This document shows positions 1-8,808 of a stretch of DNA of 64,000 nucleotides, one piece after another. The position numbers were made by a program, and so were the translations under genes. The notes under the pieces were generated by a model that saw nothing but the letters and a program-made list of their open reading frames with translations, searched no databases and had not been told where the DNA came from. Each line of letters begins with the position of its first letter. Position 1 is the first letter of the stretch. The DNA is from Alitiscatomonas aceti (lineage in GTDB: Bacteria > Bacillota > Clostridia > Lachnospirales > Lachnospiraceae), in the NCBI RefSeq assembly GCF_025567195.1, contig NZ_JAOQJF010000014.1, positions 14,360 to 78,359 of the forward strand, given 5' to 3'.

Positions 1-1
1 A

Positions 2-2629
2 AAACTGGTACTGATCGACGGGCACAGTATTTTAAACCGTGCCTTTTACGGCGTTCCCGGACTGACCAATTCCGAGGGACTCCATACCAATGCCGTTTAT
101 GGTTTTTTAAATATTCTTTTTAAGCTGCTGGAGGAGGAAAAGCCGGGATATCTGGCCGTGGCCTTCGACCTGAAGGCTCCCACCTTCCGCCATACCATGT
201 ACGACGCCTATAAAGGAACGAGAAAGCCCATGCCGGAAGAGCTTCACGAGCAGGTTCCCCTGATGAAGGAGGTTCTGACGGCCATGGGCATTCCGATCTT
301 TACGAGAGAGGGCTATGAGGCCGACGATATCCTGGGAACGGTGGCGAAAAAGGCCCAGGCAGCCGGGATGGAGGTAACGGTGGTTTCTGGGGACCGGGAC
401 CTTCTCCAGCTTTCTGATGTCCATATTAAGATCAGCATCCCTAAGACCAGCCGTGGGACCACAGAGGTCCATACGTACTATCCGGAGGATGTAAAGCGGG
501 AGTATCAGGTAACGCCGGAGCAGTTTATCGACGTAAAAGCCCTTATGGGAGACACCTCCGACAATATTCCCGGAGTTCCCTCCATCGGAGAAAAAACAGC
601 GACAAATCTGATCCTGCAGTTTGGCAGCGTGAACGGTGTTTACGAGCATCTTTCAGAGGTAAAGCCTCCCCGGGCAAAAAAATCCCTGGAGGAGCACAGG
701 GATCTGGCTGAGCTTTCTTATAAGCTGGCAAAGATCTGCATCGATGCTCCGGTGGAATTCTCTCCGGAGGACGCCAGGATCGGAGACCTCTACACAAAAG
801 AAGCATATGAGTACATGAGCCGCCTGGAATTTAAATCCCTGCTGGCAAGATTCGGGGACCATGTGAAAAAGGAAGCAGCTGCAACTCTGGATTTCCATGC
901 TGTGACGGATCTGGCCGTGGCCGAGGCACTGTTCCAGAAGGCCATGGGATCCGAACGGACCGGGGCCGTCCTGCTGGCCGAGGGACCGGAGATCTCCGGA
1001 GCCGCCCTGTGCCTGGACGGCCAGAACGCGTATCTGATCCAGAAGGAGGGTTTCCTTACGGGAGAGTACCTGGCCGGTAAAATGACGGAGCTGTACCGGA
1101 CCGGACATGTATGGACCCTGGGGCTGAAAAGCCAGCTTCCATTCCTGGATCTGGGCTATGGGGACACGGTGTATGACGCCGCTGTGGCCGCTTACCTTTT
1201 AAATCCTCTGAAGGATACGTATGACTATGACGATCTGGCCAGGGATCACCTGGGGCTTACGGCTCCCTCCAGAGCGGATCTTTTGAAAAAGCTGACGTAT
1301 GCGGAGGCCATGGATCAGGAACCGGAAGCCTTCCTTTCTTTTGCCGGCTTCCTGGGCCACTGTGCATACCAGTCCGGCGGGATCCTTATGGAAAAGCTGG
1401 AAGCGGAAGGCATGAAGGATCTGTACCTGGAGATCGAGCTTCCGCTGATCTACGCCCTGTACCATATGGAGGAAGAGGGGATCGCCGTAAAACGGGAGGA
1501 GCTTTCCGCCTACGGTGAAAAACTGAAGCAGCAGATCACAGTCCTGGAGCAGGAGATCTGGGACATGACCGGAAGCCAGTTCAACATCAACTCCCCGAAA
1601 CAGTTAGGCGAGGTGCTGTTTGAAAAAATGGGCTTAAAGGGCGGAAAAAAGACAAAGACAGGCTACTCCACGGCTGCCGACGTACTGGAGAAGCTGGCTC
1701 CCGATTATCCAGTGGTACAGAAGATCCTGGACTACCGGACGTATGCAAAGCTCAATTCCACCTACGCCGAGGGCCTGGGAAACTTCATCGGACCAGACGG
1801 AAGGATCCACAGCCGCTTTAACCAGACTATTACGGCCACCGGACGCATTTCCAGCACGGAGCCCAACCTCCAGAATATCCCCATCCGCATGGAACTGGGG
1901 AGGGCCATCCGGAAGGTGTTTGTACCCAGGGACGGGTTCATATTCCTGGACGCCGACTATTCCCAGATCGAGCTCCGGGTACTGGCCCATATGTCGGGAG
2001 ACTCCAGGCTCATCGAGGCCTACCGGAGCGCCCAGGACATCCACGCCATCACAGCCTCCCAGGTGTTCCATATCCCCCTGGACCAGGTAACGCCCCTAAA
2101 ACGGCGCAACGCCAAGGCTGTGAACTTCGGCATCGTCTACGGCATCAGCGCCTTCGGCCTCAGCGAGGATCTGAGCATCTCCAGGAAAGAGGCTCTGGAA
2201 TATATCAATCAGTATTTCGAAACGTATCCGGGCGTAAAGACCTTCCTGGACGGCCTGGTGGCTGACGCCAGGGAAAAGGGCTTCGTTTCCACCATGTTCG
2301 GCCGGCGGCGTCCTGTACCGGAGCTGGGCTCTGCCAATTTCATGCAGCGTTCCTTCGGCGAGCGGGTGGCCATGAATTCCCCGATCCAGGGAACGGCCGC
2401 CGATATCATAAAGATCGCCATGATCCGGGTGGACCGGAGGCTTCGGGAGGAGGGCCTGGAATCCAGGCTGATCCTGCAGGTCCACGATGAGCTTCTGGTG
2501 GAAACGGCAGTCCGGGAAAAGGCACAGGTGGAGCGGATCCTGTCTGAGGAAATGAGCCGGGCGGCCGCCCTGAAGGTGCCCCTGGAGATCGATATGCACG
2601 ATGGAAAAAACTGGTTTGAGGCCAAATAA
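2..2629 (+). CDS. polA: DNA polymerase I, 5'-truncated by window edge
   Basis: Replicative/repair family A polymerase that fills gaps and removes RNA primers. The reading frame is open from base 2 (K-L-V-L-I-D-G-H-S), so only a few N-terminal residues lie outside the window; 875 residues are visible. Order: 5'-3' FEN-type exonuclease (about 1-290, Asp-rich motifs such as GDRD and GDTSDN), a 3'-5' exonuclease-like domain (about 300-470), then the polymerase domain with motif A (DADYSQIELR, about 650), motif B (RRNAKAVNFGIVYG) and motif C (QVHDEL, about 827). The DxE metal-binding residues expected in the 3'-5' domain are not seen, as in Bacillus PolA, so proofreading is probably absent. First gene of a run with coaE 15 bases downstream. 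Confidence 0.97.
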   Translation, partial: KLVLIDGHSILNRAFYGVPGLTNSEGLHTNAVYGFLNILFKLLEEEKPGYLAVAFDLKAPTFRHTMYDAYKGTRKPMPEELHEQVPLMKEVLTAMGIPIFTREGYEADDILGTVAKKAQAAGMEVTVVSGDRDLLQLSDVHIKISIPKTSRGTTEVHTYYPEDVKREYQVTPEQFIDVKALMGDTSDNIPGVPSIGEKTATNLILQFGSVNGVYEHLSEVKPPRAKKSLEEHRDLAELSYKLAKICIDAPVEFSPEDARIGDLYTKEAYEYMSRLEFKSLLARFGDHVKKEAAATLDFHAVTDLAVAEALFQKAMGSERTGAVLLAEGPEISGAALCLDGQNAYLIQKEGFLTGEYLAGKMTELYRTGHVWTLGLKSQLPFLDLGYGDTVYDAAVAAYLLNPLKDTYDYDDLARDHLGLTAPSRADLLKKLTYAEAMDQEPEAFLSFAGFLGHCAYQSGGILMEKLEAEGMKDLYLEIELPLIYALYHMEEEGIAVKREELSAYGEKLKQQITVLEQEIWDMTGSQFNINSPKQLGEVLFEKMGLKGGKKTKTGYSTAADVLEKLAPDYPVVQKILDYRTYAKLNSTYAEGLGNFIGPDGRIHSRFNQTITATGRISSTEPNLQNIPIRMELGRAIRKVFVPRDGFIFLDADYSQIELRVLAHMSGDSRLIEAYRSAQDIHAITASQVFHIPLDQVTPLKRRNAKAVNFGIVYGISAFGLSEDLSISRKEALEYINQYFETYPGVKTFLDGLVADAREKGFVSTMFGRRRPVPELGSANFMQRSFGERVAMNSPIQGTAADIIKIAMIRVDRRLREEGLESRLILQVHDELLVETAVREKAQVERILSEEMSRAAALKVPLEIDMHDGKNWFEAK

Positions 2630-2644
2630 ATTCGAGGCGGTAAA

Positions 2645-3244
2645 ATGGAAACACAAAGGAAACGGATCATCGGCGTCACCGGAGGGGTGGGCGCCGGTAA
2701 ATCGACGGTACTGGCCCTTTTAAGGGAAAAATTCGGCGCAGACGTTTTTCTGGCGGATACCTGCGCCCACGAGCTCATGGAGCCCGGGACCAGAGGCCTG
2801 GAGCAGGTGGTCCAGGCCCTGGGCAGCAGCTTCCTGGCTCCCGACGGCTCTGTGGACAAAAAGGCTCTGGCCCAACGGATCTTCCATGATAAAGAGGCCT
2901 TAAGGACCATGAACGCCATCATTCATCCCCTGGTCTGGGAGACCCTGGGAAAAAGGGCAGAAGCGTCCGGGCGCTCCCTGGCAGTCATCGAGGCAGCCGT
3001 GTTCGATACAGCTCCCGACGGTCTTTTTGACGAGATCTGGTATGTGTACGCAGACCCGGAGTGCCGGATCCGGCGTCTCATGGAAAGCCGCGGCTATTCC
3101 AGGGAAAAATGTGAACGCATCATAGAAAGCCAGGCATCTGAGGAGGAGTACAGGGCCAGATGCAGCCGCGTCATCGACAACAGCGGAAGCGCCCTGGAAA
3201 CGGAAAAACAGCTAAAGGAGATTCTTTGTAATGAGATTTGTTAG
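2645..3244 (+). CDS. coaE: Dephospho-CoA kinase
   Basis: Last step of coenzyme A synthesis: phosphorylates the 3'-OH of dephospho-CoA with ATP. 199 aa, the usual family length. A P-loop is visible at residues 13-21 (GGVGAGKST), followed by the LADTCAHELM segment that matches the CoaE substrate region (usually DAD). The gene follows polA after 15 bases, and its last 14 bases overlap the start of the metallo-hydrolase gene, so translation is likely coupled. polA-coaE adjacency is common in Gram-positive bacteria. Confidence 0.95.
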   Translation: METQRKRIIGVTGGVGAGKSTVLALLREKFGADVFLADTCAHELMEPGTRGLEQVVQALGSSFLAPDGSVDKKALAQRIFHDKEALRTMNAIIHPLVWETLGKRAEASGRSLAVIEAAVFDTAPDGLFDEIWYVYADPECRIRRLMESRGYSREKCERIIESQASEEEYRARCSRVIDNSGSALETEKQLKEILCNEIC

Positions 3245-4028
3245 TATCGCCAGCGGCAGCAGCGGAAACTGCATTTACGCGGGGACGGAAAGCACCCATA
3301 TCCTGGTGGACGCAGGCATCAGTGCAAAGCGCATTGAGCAGGGACTTTTTGAGGTAGGGCTCAAGGCCGGAGAGGTGAACGCCATCTGCATCACCCATGA
3401 GCACACAGACCATGTGCGGGGCCTGGGCGTTCTGGCGAGAAAATATGCGATCCCCATTTACGGAACAAAGGGGACTTTACAGGAAATAAAAAAGATCAAG
3501 GGACTGGGAGAGTATCCGGAGGAGCTCCTCCATCCGGTGCTGCCGGACGTGAAGTTTACGGTGGGAGACATGGACGTGCTTCCCTTCCACATCGACCACG
3601 ATGCGGCGGACCCTGTGGCCTACCGGATCCAGTCTGGAAATAAATCCATTGCAGTAGCTACGGATCTGGGCCACTATAACCAGTATACCATCGACCATCT
3701 GCTGGATCTGGATGCGGTTCTTCTGGAATCCAACCATGACCTGCGGATGCTGGAGACTGGTCCCTATCCGTATTATCTGAAACGGCGGATCATGGGCGAC
3801 TTCGGCCACCTTTCCAACGAAAATGCCGGGCGGCTGTTAAACTGCATCTTAAGCGGGAAGATGAAGCACATCCTTCTTGGCCATTTGAGCCAGGAAAACA
3901 ATATGCCCGAGCTGGCTTATGAGACCGTGCGCCTGGAGGTGGACATGGGAGATACCCCCTACCAGGCCTCGGACTTTTATATGGCCGTTGCCAGACGGGA
4001 CCGGATGTCTGATATTCTTACCGTATAA
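3231..4028 (+). CDS. MBL-fold metallo-hydrolase (WalJ/YycJ type)
   Basis: 265-aa metallo-beta-lactamase-fold hydrolase. The metal ligands HxHxDH are at His56, His58, Asp60 and His61 (THEHTDH); further ligands are likely in the HIDHD segment near 120 and the GHLS segment near 220. The N terminus (MRFVSIASGSSGN) is typical of the YycJ/WalJ group, which is proposed to act as a 5'-exonuclease in DNA repair or cell-wall-linked processes. It overlaps coaE by 14 bases. Here it sits with polA rather than with walRK, so the repair link is an inference from context. Family sure; substrate unknown. Confidence 0.85.
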   Translation: MRFVSIASGSSGNCIYAGTESTHILVDAGISAKRIEQGLFEVGLKAGEVNAICITHEHTDHVRGLGVLARKYAIPIYGTKGTLQEIKKIKGLGEYPEELLHPVLPDVKFTVGDMDVLPFHIDHDAADPVAYRIQSGNKSIAVATDLGHYNQYTIDHLLDLDAVLLESNHDLRMLETGPYPYYLKRRIMGDFGHLSNENAGRLLNCILSGKMKHILLGHLSQENNMPELAYETVRLEVDMGDTPYQASDFYMAVARRDRMSDILTV

Positions 4029-4038
4029 GGAGGCGCCC

Positions 4039-4674
4039 ATGAGAATTCTTCTGATCCGCCACGGGCGGCAGAACAGCCCCCTGTGCAATGTGGACGTTCC
4101 CTTATCGGAAGCGGGGAGGGCCCAGGCAGCCCTCCTGGGAGAGCGTCTGAAGCATGAGGGCATCGACGCGGTCTGGTCCAGCGGCCTCTGCCGGGCTGTG
4201 GAGACCGCCGACCGGATCAACGAAGCCTTAAAGGTAAAGCGGGTGATCCGGGAGGACTTAAAGGAGATCTCCTTCGGGGATCTGGAGGGGCTGGCCGATC
4301 CGGTGATCGCAGAGCGGTTCGGCAGCTTTTTAAGCCAGCGGAAAAAAATGGAACAGGATCTTCCCTATCCCGGCGGCGAATCGGCCGCAGACGTGGTAAA
4401 GCGGGTCCTGCCGGTGATGGATGAGATCCTGGCCTCCGGGGACAGGACAGTGGCAGTGGTGACCCACGGCGGCGTGATCCGCAGCATGACGGCCCACTAC
4501 CTGGGCATGGAGCTTTCAAAGACCCAGCTTCTGGCCTCCCACCTGGAAAACTGCGGGATCACAGAATTCTGGTTCCGGGAGGACGGCACGGCGGTTTTGA
4601 ACCGTTTTAACGACTATTCCCATCTGGAGGGAAAGAACGATCTTTTACGGAGCGGATGGAGCGAGAAACGATGA
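4039..4674 (+). CDS. Histidine phosphatase (phosphoglycerate mutase-like) family protein
   Basis: 211-aa branch of the histidine phosphatase superfamily. Phosphohistidine motif LIRHG at residues 5-9 (His8) and the second catalytic His in VVTHGG near residue 143. The open frame extends 40 codons upstream into the preceding gene, but ATG 4039 is preceded by AAGGAGG at an ideal distance and gives the standard N terminus. Could be an alpha-ribazole phosphatase-like or a broad-specificity phosphatase; no cobalamin genes are nearby to support the former. Its stop overlaps the next start (ATGA at 4671-4674). Confidence 0.85.
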   Translation: MRILLIRHGRQNSPLCNVDVPLSEAGRAQAALLGERLKHEGIDAVWSSGLCRAVETADRINEALKVKRVIREDLKEISFGDLEGLADPVIAERFGSFLSQRKKMEQDLPYPGGESAADVVKRVLPVMDEILASGDRTVAVVTHGGVIRSMTAHYLGMELSKTQLLASHLENCGITEFWFREDGTAVLNRFNDYSHLEGKNDLLRSGWSEKR

Positions 4675-5873
4675 TTGAGCTTGAGAAAAAAGAAAAAGAA
4701 ATGATACAGGCGCTGTTTACGGACTTTTTAAGGGAGCAGCCTCTTTCCGTGGTCTTAAGCGGCCAGGCGGGAAAGGACGATTTTATCCGGATGCGCCTCC
4801 GCCCGGTGCTTTCCGCAGGCCAGGTGGCCTTCCAGGCCGAGGAATTCCGCGGAAAACAGGCCTTCCATAAAAATATGGACGCCTCCCAGGCCTGCGCCTA
4901 TCTGACGGAGCTTATGGGTACGGCCTTTAAGCAGGCCCAGGCGGAGACCGAAGGCTGGACGGCCTCGGTCCTGGTGAGCAAAAAGGGAAAGATTTCCATA
5001 AAGAGGAAGCCAAAGGCAGAGATACGGAAGCCGGCGGATGTCTTAAACGATGCCTGGAAAAGCGGACTGGCCCATAACCGGAAAAAGAATTACATTCTGG
5101 AGGAAGGGAAAGCCGTCCCGTTCCTGGTGGATCTGGGCGTTATGACAAAGGATGGCAAGATCGTAAATTCCAGGTATGACAAATTCCGCCAGATCAACCG
5201 GTTCCTGGAATTCATTGAGGATATCCTGCCGAAGCTGGACCGTTCCAGGGAGTCTGTGATCCTGGATTTTGGCTGCGGAAAGTCCTATCTGACCTTTGCC
5301 ATGTATTATTATCTGAAAGAACTGAAAGGATACCCGGTGCGGATCATCGGGCTGGATCTGAAAAAAGACGTGATAGAAAAATGCAATGGCCTGGCCGTAA
5401 AATATGGCTACGAAAAGCTGGCCTTCTATACTGGGGACATTGCTTCATACGAAGGCGTGGACCAGGTGGACATGGTGGTGACTCTCCACGCCTGTGATAC
5501 GGCAACGGATTTCGCTTTGGAAAAGGCGGTACGCTGGGGCGCAAAGGTCATCCTTTCCGTTCCCTGCTGCCAGCATGAGCTCAATGGACAGATGGAAAAT
5601 GAGCTTCTGGAGCCGGTGCTTCAGTACGGGATCATAAGGGAACGCATGGCTGCCCTGTTCACAGACGCGCTGCGGGCCAGGATCCTGGAGTGCTGCGGCT
5701 ACCGGGTACAGATCCTGGAATTCATCGATATGGAGCATACTCCGAAGAACCTCCTGATCCGGGCCGTAAAGCAGGGCGGCCCCAGAAAAGACCGGGAGGA
5801 GCTTCAGGCTGTTTTAGATTTCCTTCACGCGGAGCCGACCCTGTACCGGCTTCTGATGGAGCAGGACGATTAA
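4671..5873 (+). CDS. Class I SAM-dependent methyltransferase (Methyltransf_32-like)
   Basis: About 400 aa. A Rossmann methyltransferase domain begins near residue 190, with the SAM-binding glycine motif ILDFGCGKSYLTF and the acidic loop GLDLKKD. The N-terminal half is family-specific and carries a basic stretch (KKGKISIKRKPK), suggesting nucleic acid binding. A C-terminal Cys pair is visible in VPCCQHEL. Start 4671 is chosen because it makes the classic ATGA overlap with the previous stop and has GGAG nine bases upstream; ATG 4656 in frame has poor spacing. Likely an RNA-modifying enzyme, but the substrate is not known from sequence. Confidence 0.82.
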   Translation: MIELEKKEKEMIQALFTDFLREQPLSVVLSGQAGKDDFIRMRLRPVLSAGQVAFQAEEFRGKQAFHKNMDASQACAYLTELMGTAFKQAQAETEGWTASVLVSKKGKISIKRKPKAEIRKPADVLNDAWKSGLAHNRKKNYILEEGKAVPFLVDLGVMTKDGKIVNSRYDKFRQINRFLEFIEDILPKLDRSRESVILDFGCGKSYLTFAMYYYLKELKGYPVRIIGLDLKKDVIEKCNGLAVKYGYEKLAFYTGDIASYEGVDQVDMVVTLHACDTATDFALEKAVRWGAKVILSVPCCQHELNGQMENELLEPVLQYGIIRERMAALFTDALRARILECCGYRVQILEFIDMEHTPKNLLIRAVKQGGPRKDREELQAVLDFLHAEPTLYRLLMEQDD

Positions 5874-5875
5874 AT

Positions 5876-7084
5876 CTATATTATGACCGGAGACCGGGTG
5901 AACTCATTTTTCATGGGCCGCCCGGTCTTTAATTCTGCTGCCAGACGGTAAAGCTCCGCACACTGTAAATGCTTATAAAAAAGCTCCAGGGACGGACCAG
6001 AAAGAAGATCGGCCGCGTCGGCCGTTTTGGTGATCATGGGAACCGCGGAATGCTTTTTTATTTCCGAGAGCAGTGGAAGAGCATCCTTCCGGAAGCCCAG
6101 GATCCTGAGCCACGGGGCCGAGTCCAGGGCCTTAAAGCGCTCCGTTTCCTCCCGGGTGATCCCCAGCACCGTATTTAAAAGACAGCGGCTCACCCGGGCG
6201 TACGTATACTGCCGGTCCTTGGAGGAAGCAGTCCGTTCCGAAAAAGAGGCGAAGGAAAGCCGGTTTTTGTGGAGCTTCCTCGCCAGATCCTCCGGCATGC
6301 CAGAGATCCCCGTCAGCTCACAGAGCGGCAGGGTCAGAAGCTTTTCATTTAAGATCATGGAAAAATCGTCGGCTGTGACCTGGGGACAGGACTCTAGCTT
6401 AAGGCACGAAAAGAAGGCTTCCGGCACCACCTCAGTTAAAAAATCCAGGTCATTTTCTGCCAGGGCCTTCCGGATGGCAGTGGCAGAGGCAAAACTCCCT
6501 TTTCTCCCGCTGCTGTGATAGCCCCCGTCATTCCGCACCACCGGGACCGGGAGCATGGAAGAGCCATGGCTTTTGATGGCCCGCAGGTATTCGCAGGCCA
6601 GGATATCGTTGGGGGAAACAGGGACCGGAGCATCTGTATGGAGGAAGGCCTTCTCCCTAGCCCTTGGCCAGGAAAGCCCCCGTTTTAACCCCTCCCGGAT
6701 GCGTGCGGAGACTTCCGGCGTTTCCGCCTCGTAAAGGGCGGCCTGACGTTCCAGGAAATTAAGGTCCCCGGATTCGCTTCCAAAGGAGAGAAAATCCGCC
6801 GCTCCGGTCTTGGCGGCCAGGGATACGCCGCAGGAGGCAAAGTCCTCTGCACTAGCCACTGACCCGAATACCGGCATTTCCAATACCAGGCCCGCCCCGG
6901 AAAGAAGGGCCATCCGGGTCCGCATGTATTTATGGAAGACTGCCGGAGCGCCCCTCTGGACAAAGTCCCCGCTCATGACTGCCATGACAAAATCCGCCCC
7001 CGTAAGGGCCCTTGCTTCTTTGAGGTGGCGGCTGTGGCCGTTGTGGAACGGATTGTATTCTGCAATGACGGCTGCTGTTTTCAT
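5876..7084 (-). CDS. tmcAL: tRNA(Met) cytidine acetate ligase
   Basis: 402 aa, nucleotidyltransferase-fold enzyme that activates acetate with ATP to acetylate the wobble cytidine (ac4C34) of elongator tRNA-Met; formerly YlbM. The HxGH-type motif YNPFHNGH is at residues 10-17, followed by VMSGDFVQRG, both hallmarks of the family. It converges with the methyltransferase operon, with only two bases between stop codons and no obvious terminator in between. In Bacillus, ylbM and ylbJ are near neighbours; here a YlbJ-like gene lies about 54 kb away. Confidence 0.92.
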   Translation of the reverse strand: MKTAAVIAEYNPFHNGHSRHLKEARALTGADFVMAVMSGDFVQRGAPAVFHKYMRTRMALLSGAGLVLEMPVFGSVASAEDFASCGVSLAAKTGAADFLSFGSESGDLNFLERQAALYEAETPEVSARIREGLKRGLSWPRAREKAFLHTDAPVPVSPNDILACEYLRAIKSHGSSMLPVPVVRNDGGYHSSGRKGSFASATAIRKALAENDLDFLTEVVPEAFFSCLKLESCPQVTADDFSMILNEKLLTLPLCELTGISGMPEDLARKLHKNRLSFASFSERTASSKDRQYTYARVSRCLLNTVLGITREETERFKALDSAPWLRILGFRKDALPLLSEIKKHSAVPMITKTADAADLLSGPSLELFYKHLQCAELYRLAAELKTGRPMKNEFTRSPVII

Positions 7085-7246
7085 TTATCTGACCTCACAC
7101 GTTTTTTGTTACCTTATCATACAAGCCCAGGGAAATCAACTGGAAAAATCCCGGGAAATTGATATAAAATTAATGAAATATTCATTTGTTTTTTGACAAA
7201 AACTGTGCTATACTAGAGAAAATCCAGAAAAGAAAGGACTGATCCT

Positions 7247-7579
7247 ATGAAACTGATTTTCGCTATTATACGATATGATAATGAGGATGAAGTAGTCAAC
7301 GCCCTGACCCAGAAACGTTTCAGCATCACAAAACTTTCATCCACTGGCGGCTTCTTACGGAAGGGCAATACGACTCTGATGATCGGTACGGAAGAGGAGC
7401 GTGTAAAAGAGGCCATCGAAACGATTAAAACGGAATGTGGTGTGAGACAGAAGATTACTATTAATATGCCGTATATCTCTGGTTCTGCAATGATGAACTG
7501 CGCCACAATGCCAATGAACGTGGAAGTGGGCGGCGCTACGATCTTTGTGATCGATGTGGAAGATTACGAGAAAATTTAA
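7247..7579 (+). CDS. darA: Cyclic-di-AMP receptor (DarA/PstA family)
   Basis: 110 aa PII-like protein. The N terminus MKLIFAIIRY and the STGGFLRKGNTTLMIG loop (residues 32-47) match DarA/PstA, trimeric cytosolic proteins that bind the second messenger c-di-AMP. GxN-rich and C-terminal GGATIFV segments are also conserved. Stands alone between tmcAL (opposite strand) and pta, with a strong terminator after it. AGAAAGGA sits about 10 bases before the ATG. A TATACT hexamer at 7209-7214 may be the -10, but no well-spaced -35 was found. Confidence 0.92.
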   Translation: MKLIFAIIRYDNEDEVVNALTQKRFSITKLSSTGGFLRKGNTTLMIGTEEERVKEAIETIKTECGVRQKITINMPYISGSAMMNCATMPMNVEVGGATIFVIDVEDYEKI

Positions 7580-7611
7580 ATAAATAGAAAAAAAGAGACT
7601 GTGTAAAGGCA

Positions 7612-7647
7612 TGGGCGGAAGGGAAATTCCCTTCTGCCCGTTTTTTT
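7612..7647 (+). terminator. Rho-independent terminator after darA
   Basis: A long GC-rich inverted repeat (arms about 7613-7625 and 7627-7639, one G.U pair, tiny loop) is followed directly by seven T residues at 7641-7647. It separates darA from the pta promoter. Confidence 0.9.
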
Positions 7648-7691
7648 AACAAAACGTATTGAAAAAAGTGCAAAATTTTGGAAAAACGAAC

Positions 7692-7720
7692 TTGAATCGC
7701 CAATTTGTGTGCGATATAAT
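7692..7720 (+). promoter_or_regulatory. SigA-type promoter of pta-ackA
   Basis: TTGAAT (7692-7697), 17-base spacer, TATAAT (7715-7720). The pta start is 51 bases beyond the -10. Strong match to the housekeeping consensus, consistent with a constitutively high fermentation operon. Confidence 0.8.
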
Positions 7721-7770
7721 AGAAACAGGTATGATAACAATACTATGGAAACCAGAAGGGAGTAATTATC

Positions 7771-8775
7771 ATGGCATTCATTGATCTTATGAAAGAAAAG
7801 GCCAGACAGAACAGAAAGACCATCGTTCTGCCGGAAAGCGAAGACCAGAGAACTCTGACCGCTGCCGCCCAGATCTTAAAAGAGGGAACTGCCGACCTGA
7901 TCCTCATTGGTAATGCAGAAACCATTAAAAAAGATGCAGCAGCGCTGAACGCTGATATTGAAGGCGTAAAGATCGTGGATCCGGAAACAGATCCTAAATT
8001 TGATCACTATGCTGAAACTCTGTTTAAGCTGAGAGAGAAAAAGGGCATGACCCTGGAAAAGGCAACTGCCACCTTAAAGAGCGATCTTATTACCTACGGC
8101 GTTATGATGGTAAAGGAAGGCGATGCAGACGGCCTGGTAGCCGGTGCATGCCACGCAACCGCTGATACCTTAAGACCGGCTCTCCAGATCCTTAAAACGG
8201 CTCCGGGAACCGAGCTCGTTTCCGGTTTCTTCATCATGGACGTTCCCAACTGCGAATACGGCGCCAACGGAACCTTCCTGTTTGCAGACTGCGGCTTAAA
8301 CCAGGATCCCACCTCTGAGGAACTGGCAGCCATCGCCAACAGCAGCTCCGACAGCTTCCGTGCCCTTACCGGCGAGGAGCCGAAGATCGCAATGCTGTCC
8401 CATTCCACCAAAGGCAGCGCCAAGCACGCTCTGGTAGACAAGGTAACGGCGGCTGTAAGCATTGCCCATGAGAAATATCCGGAATTAAACTTAGACGGAG
8501 AGCTCCAGCTGGATGCAGCAATCGTTCCGTCTGTTGCAAAATCCAAGGCAAAGGACAGCAAGGTTGCCGGACAGGCCAACGTGCTGATCTTCCCCAATTT
8601 GGACTGTGGAAATATCGGCTATAAGCTGGTGCAGAGACTGGCAAAGGCTGAGGCTTACGGCCCCATGCTCCAGGGTATCGCAAAACCGGTCAACGACTTA
8701 TCCCGCGGCTGCTCTGCCGAGGATATCGTAGGCGTGGTAGCCCTGACTGCCGTACAGGCCCAGATGGCAAAATAA
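7771..8775 (+). CDS. pta: Phosphate acetyltransferase
   Basis: 334 aa; converts acetyl-CoA and phosphate to acetyl phosphate and CoA, the first step of ATP-yielding acetate formation. The length matches the short, single-domain Gram-positive enzyme. Recognisable blocks include VLPESEDQRTL near the N terminus, DGLVAGACHATADTLRPAL (about 114-132) and the C-terminal NDLSRGCS segment. GAAGGGAG lies upstream of the ATG. Followed by ackA after about 30 bases; the pair forms one operon with its own promoter and terminator. Confidence 0.96.
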   Translation: MAFIDLMKEKARQNRKTIVLPESEDQRTLTAAAQILKEGTADLILIGNAETIKKDAAALNADIEGVKIVDPETDPKFDHYAETLFKLREKKGMTLEKATATLKSDLITYGVMMVKEGDADGLVAGACHATADTLRPALQILKTAPGTELVSGFFIMDVPNCEYGANGTFLFADCGLNQDPTSEELAAIANSSSDSFRALTGEEPKIAMLSHSTKGSAKHALVDKVTAAVSIAHEKYPELNLDGELQLDAAIVPSVAKSKAKDSKVAGQANVLIFPNLDCGNIGYKLVQRLAKAEAYGPMLQGIAKPVNDLSRGCSAEDIVGVVALTAVQAQMAK

Positions 8776-8808
8776 ACCAATCGGAAACAGGAAAAGGAGT
8801 TTATGGAA

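Noticed and set aside
7193..7214. TTGACA plus TATACT as darA promoter
   Set aside because: Spacing is only 10 bases, too short for a SigA promoter; the -10 may be real with another -35.
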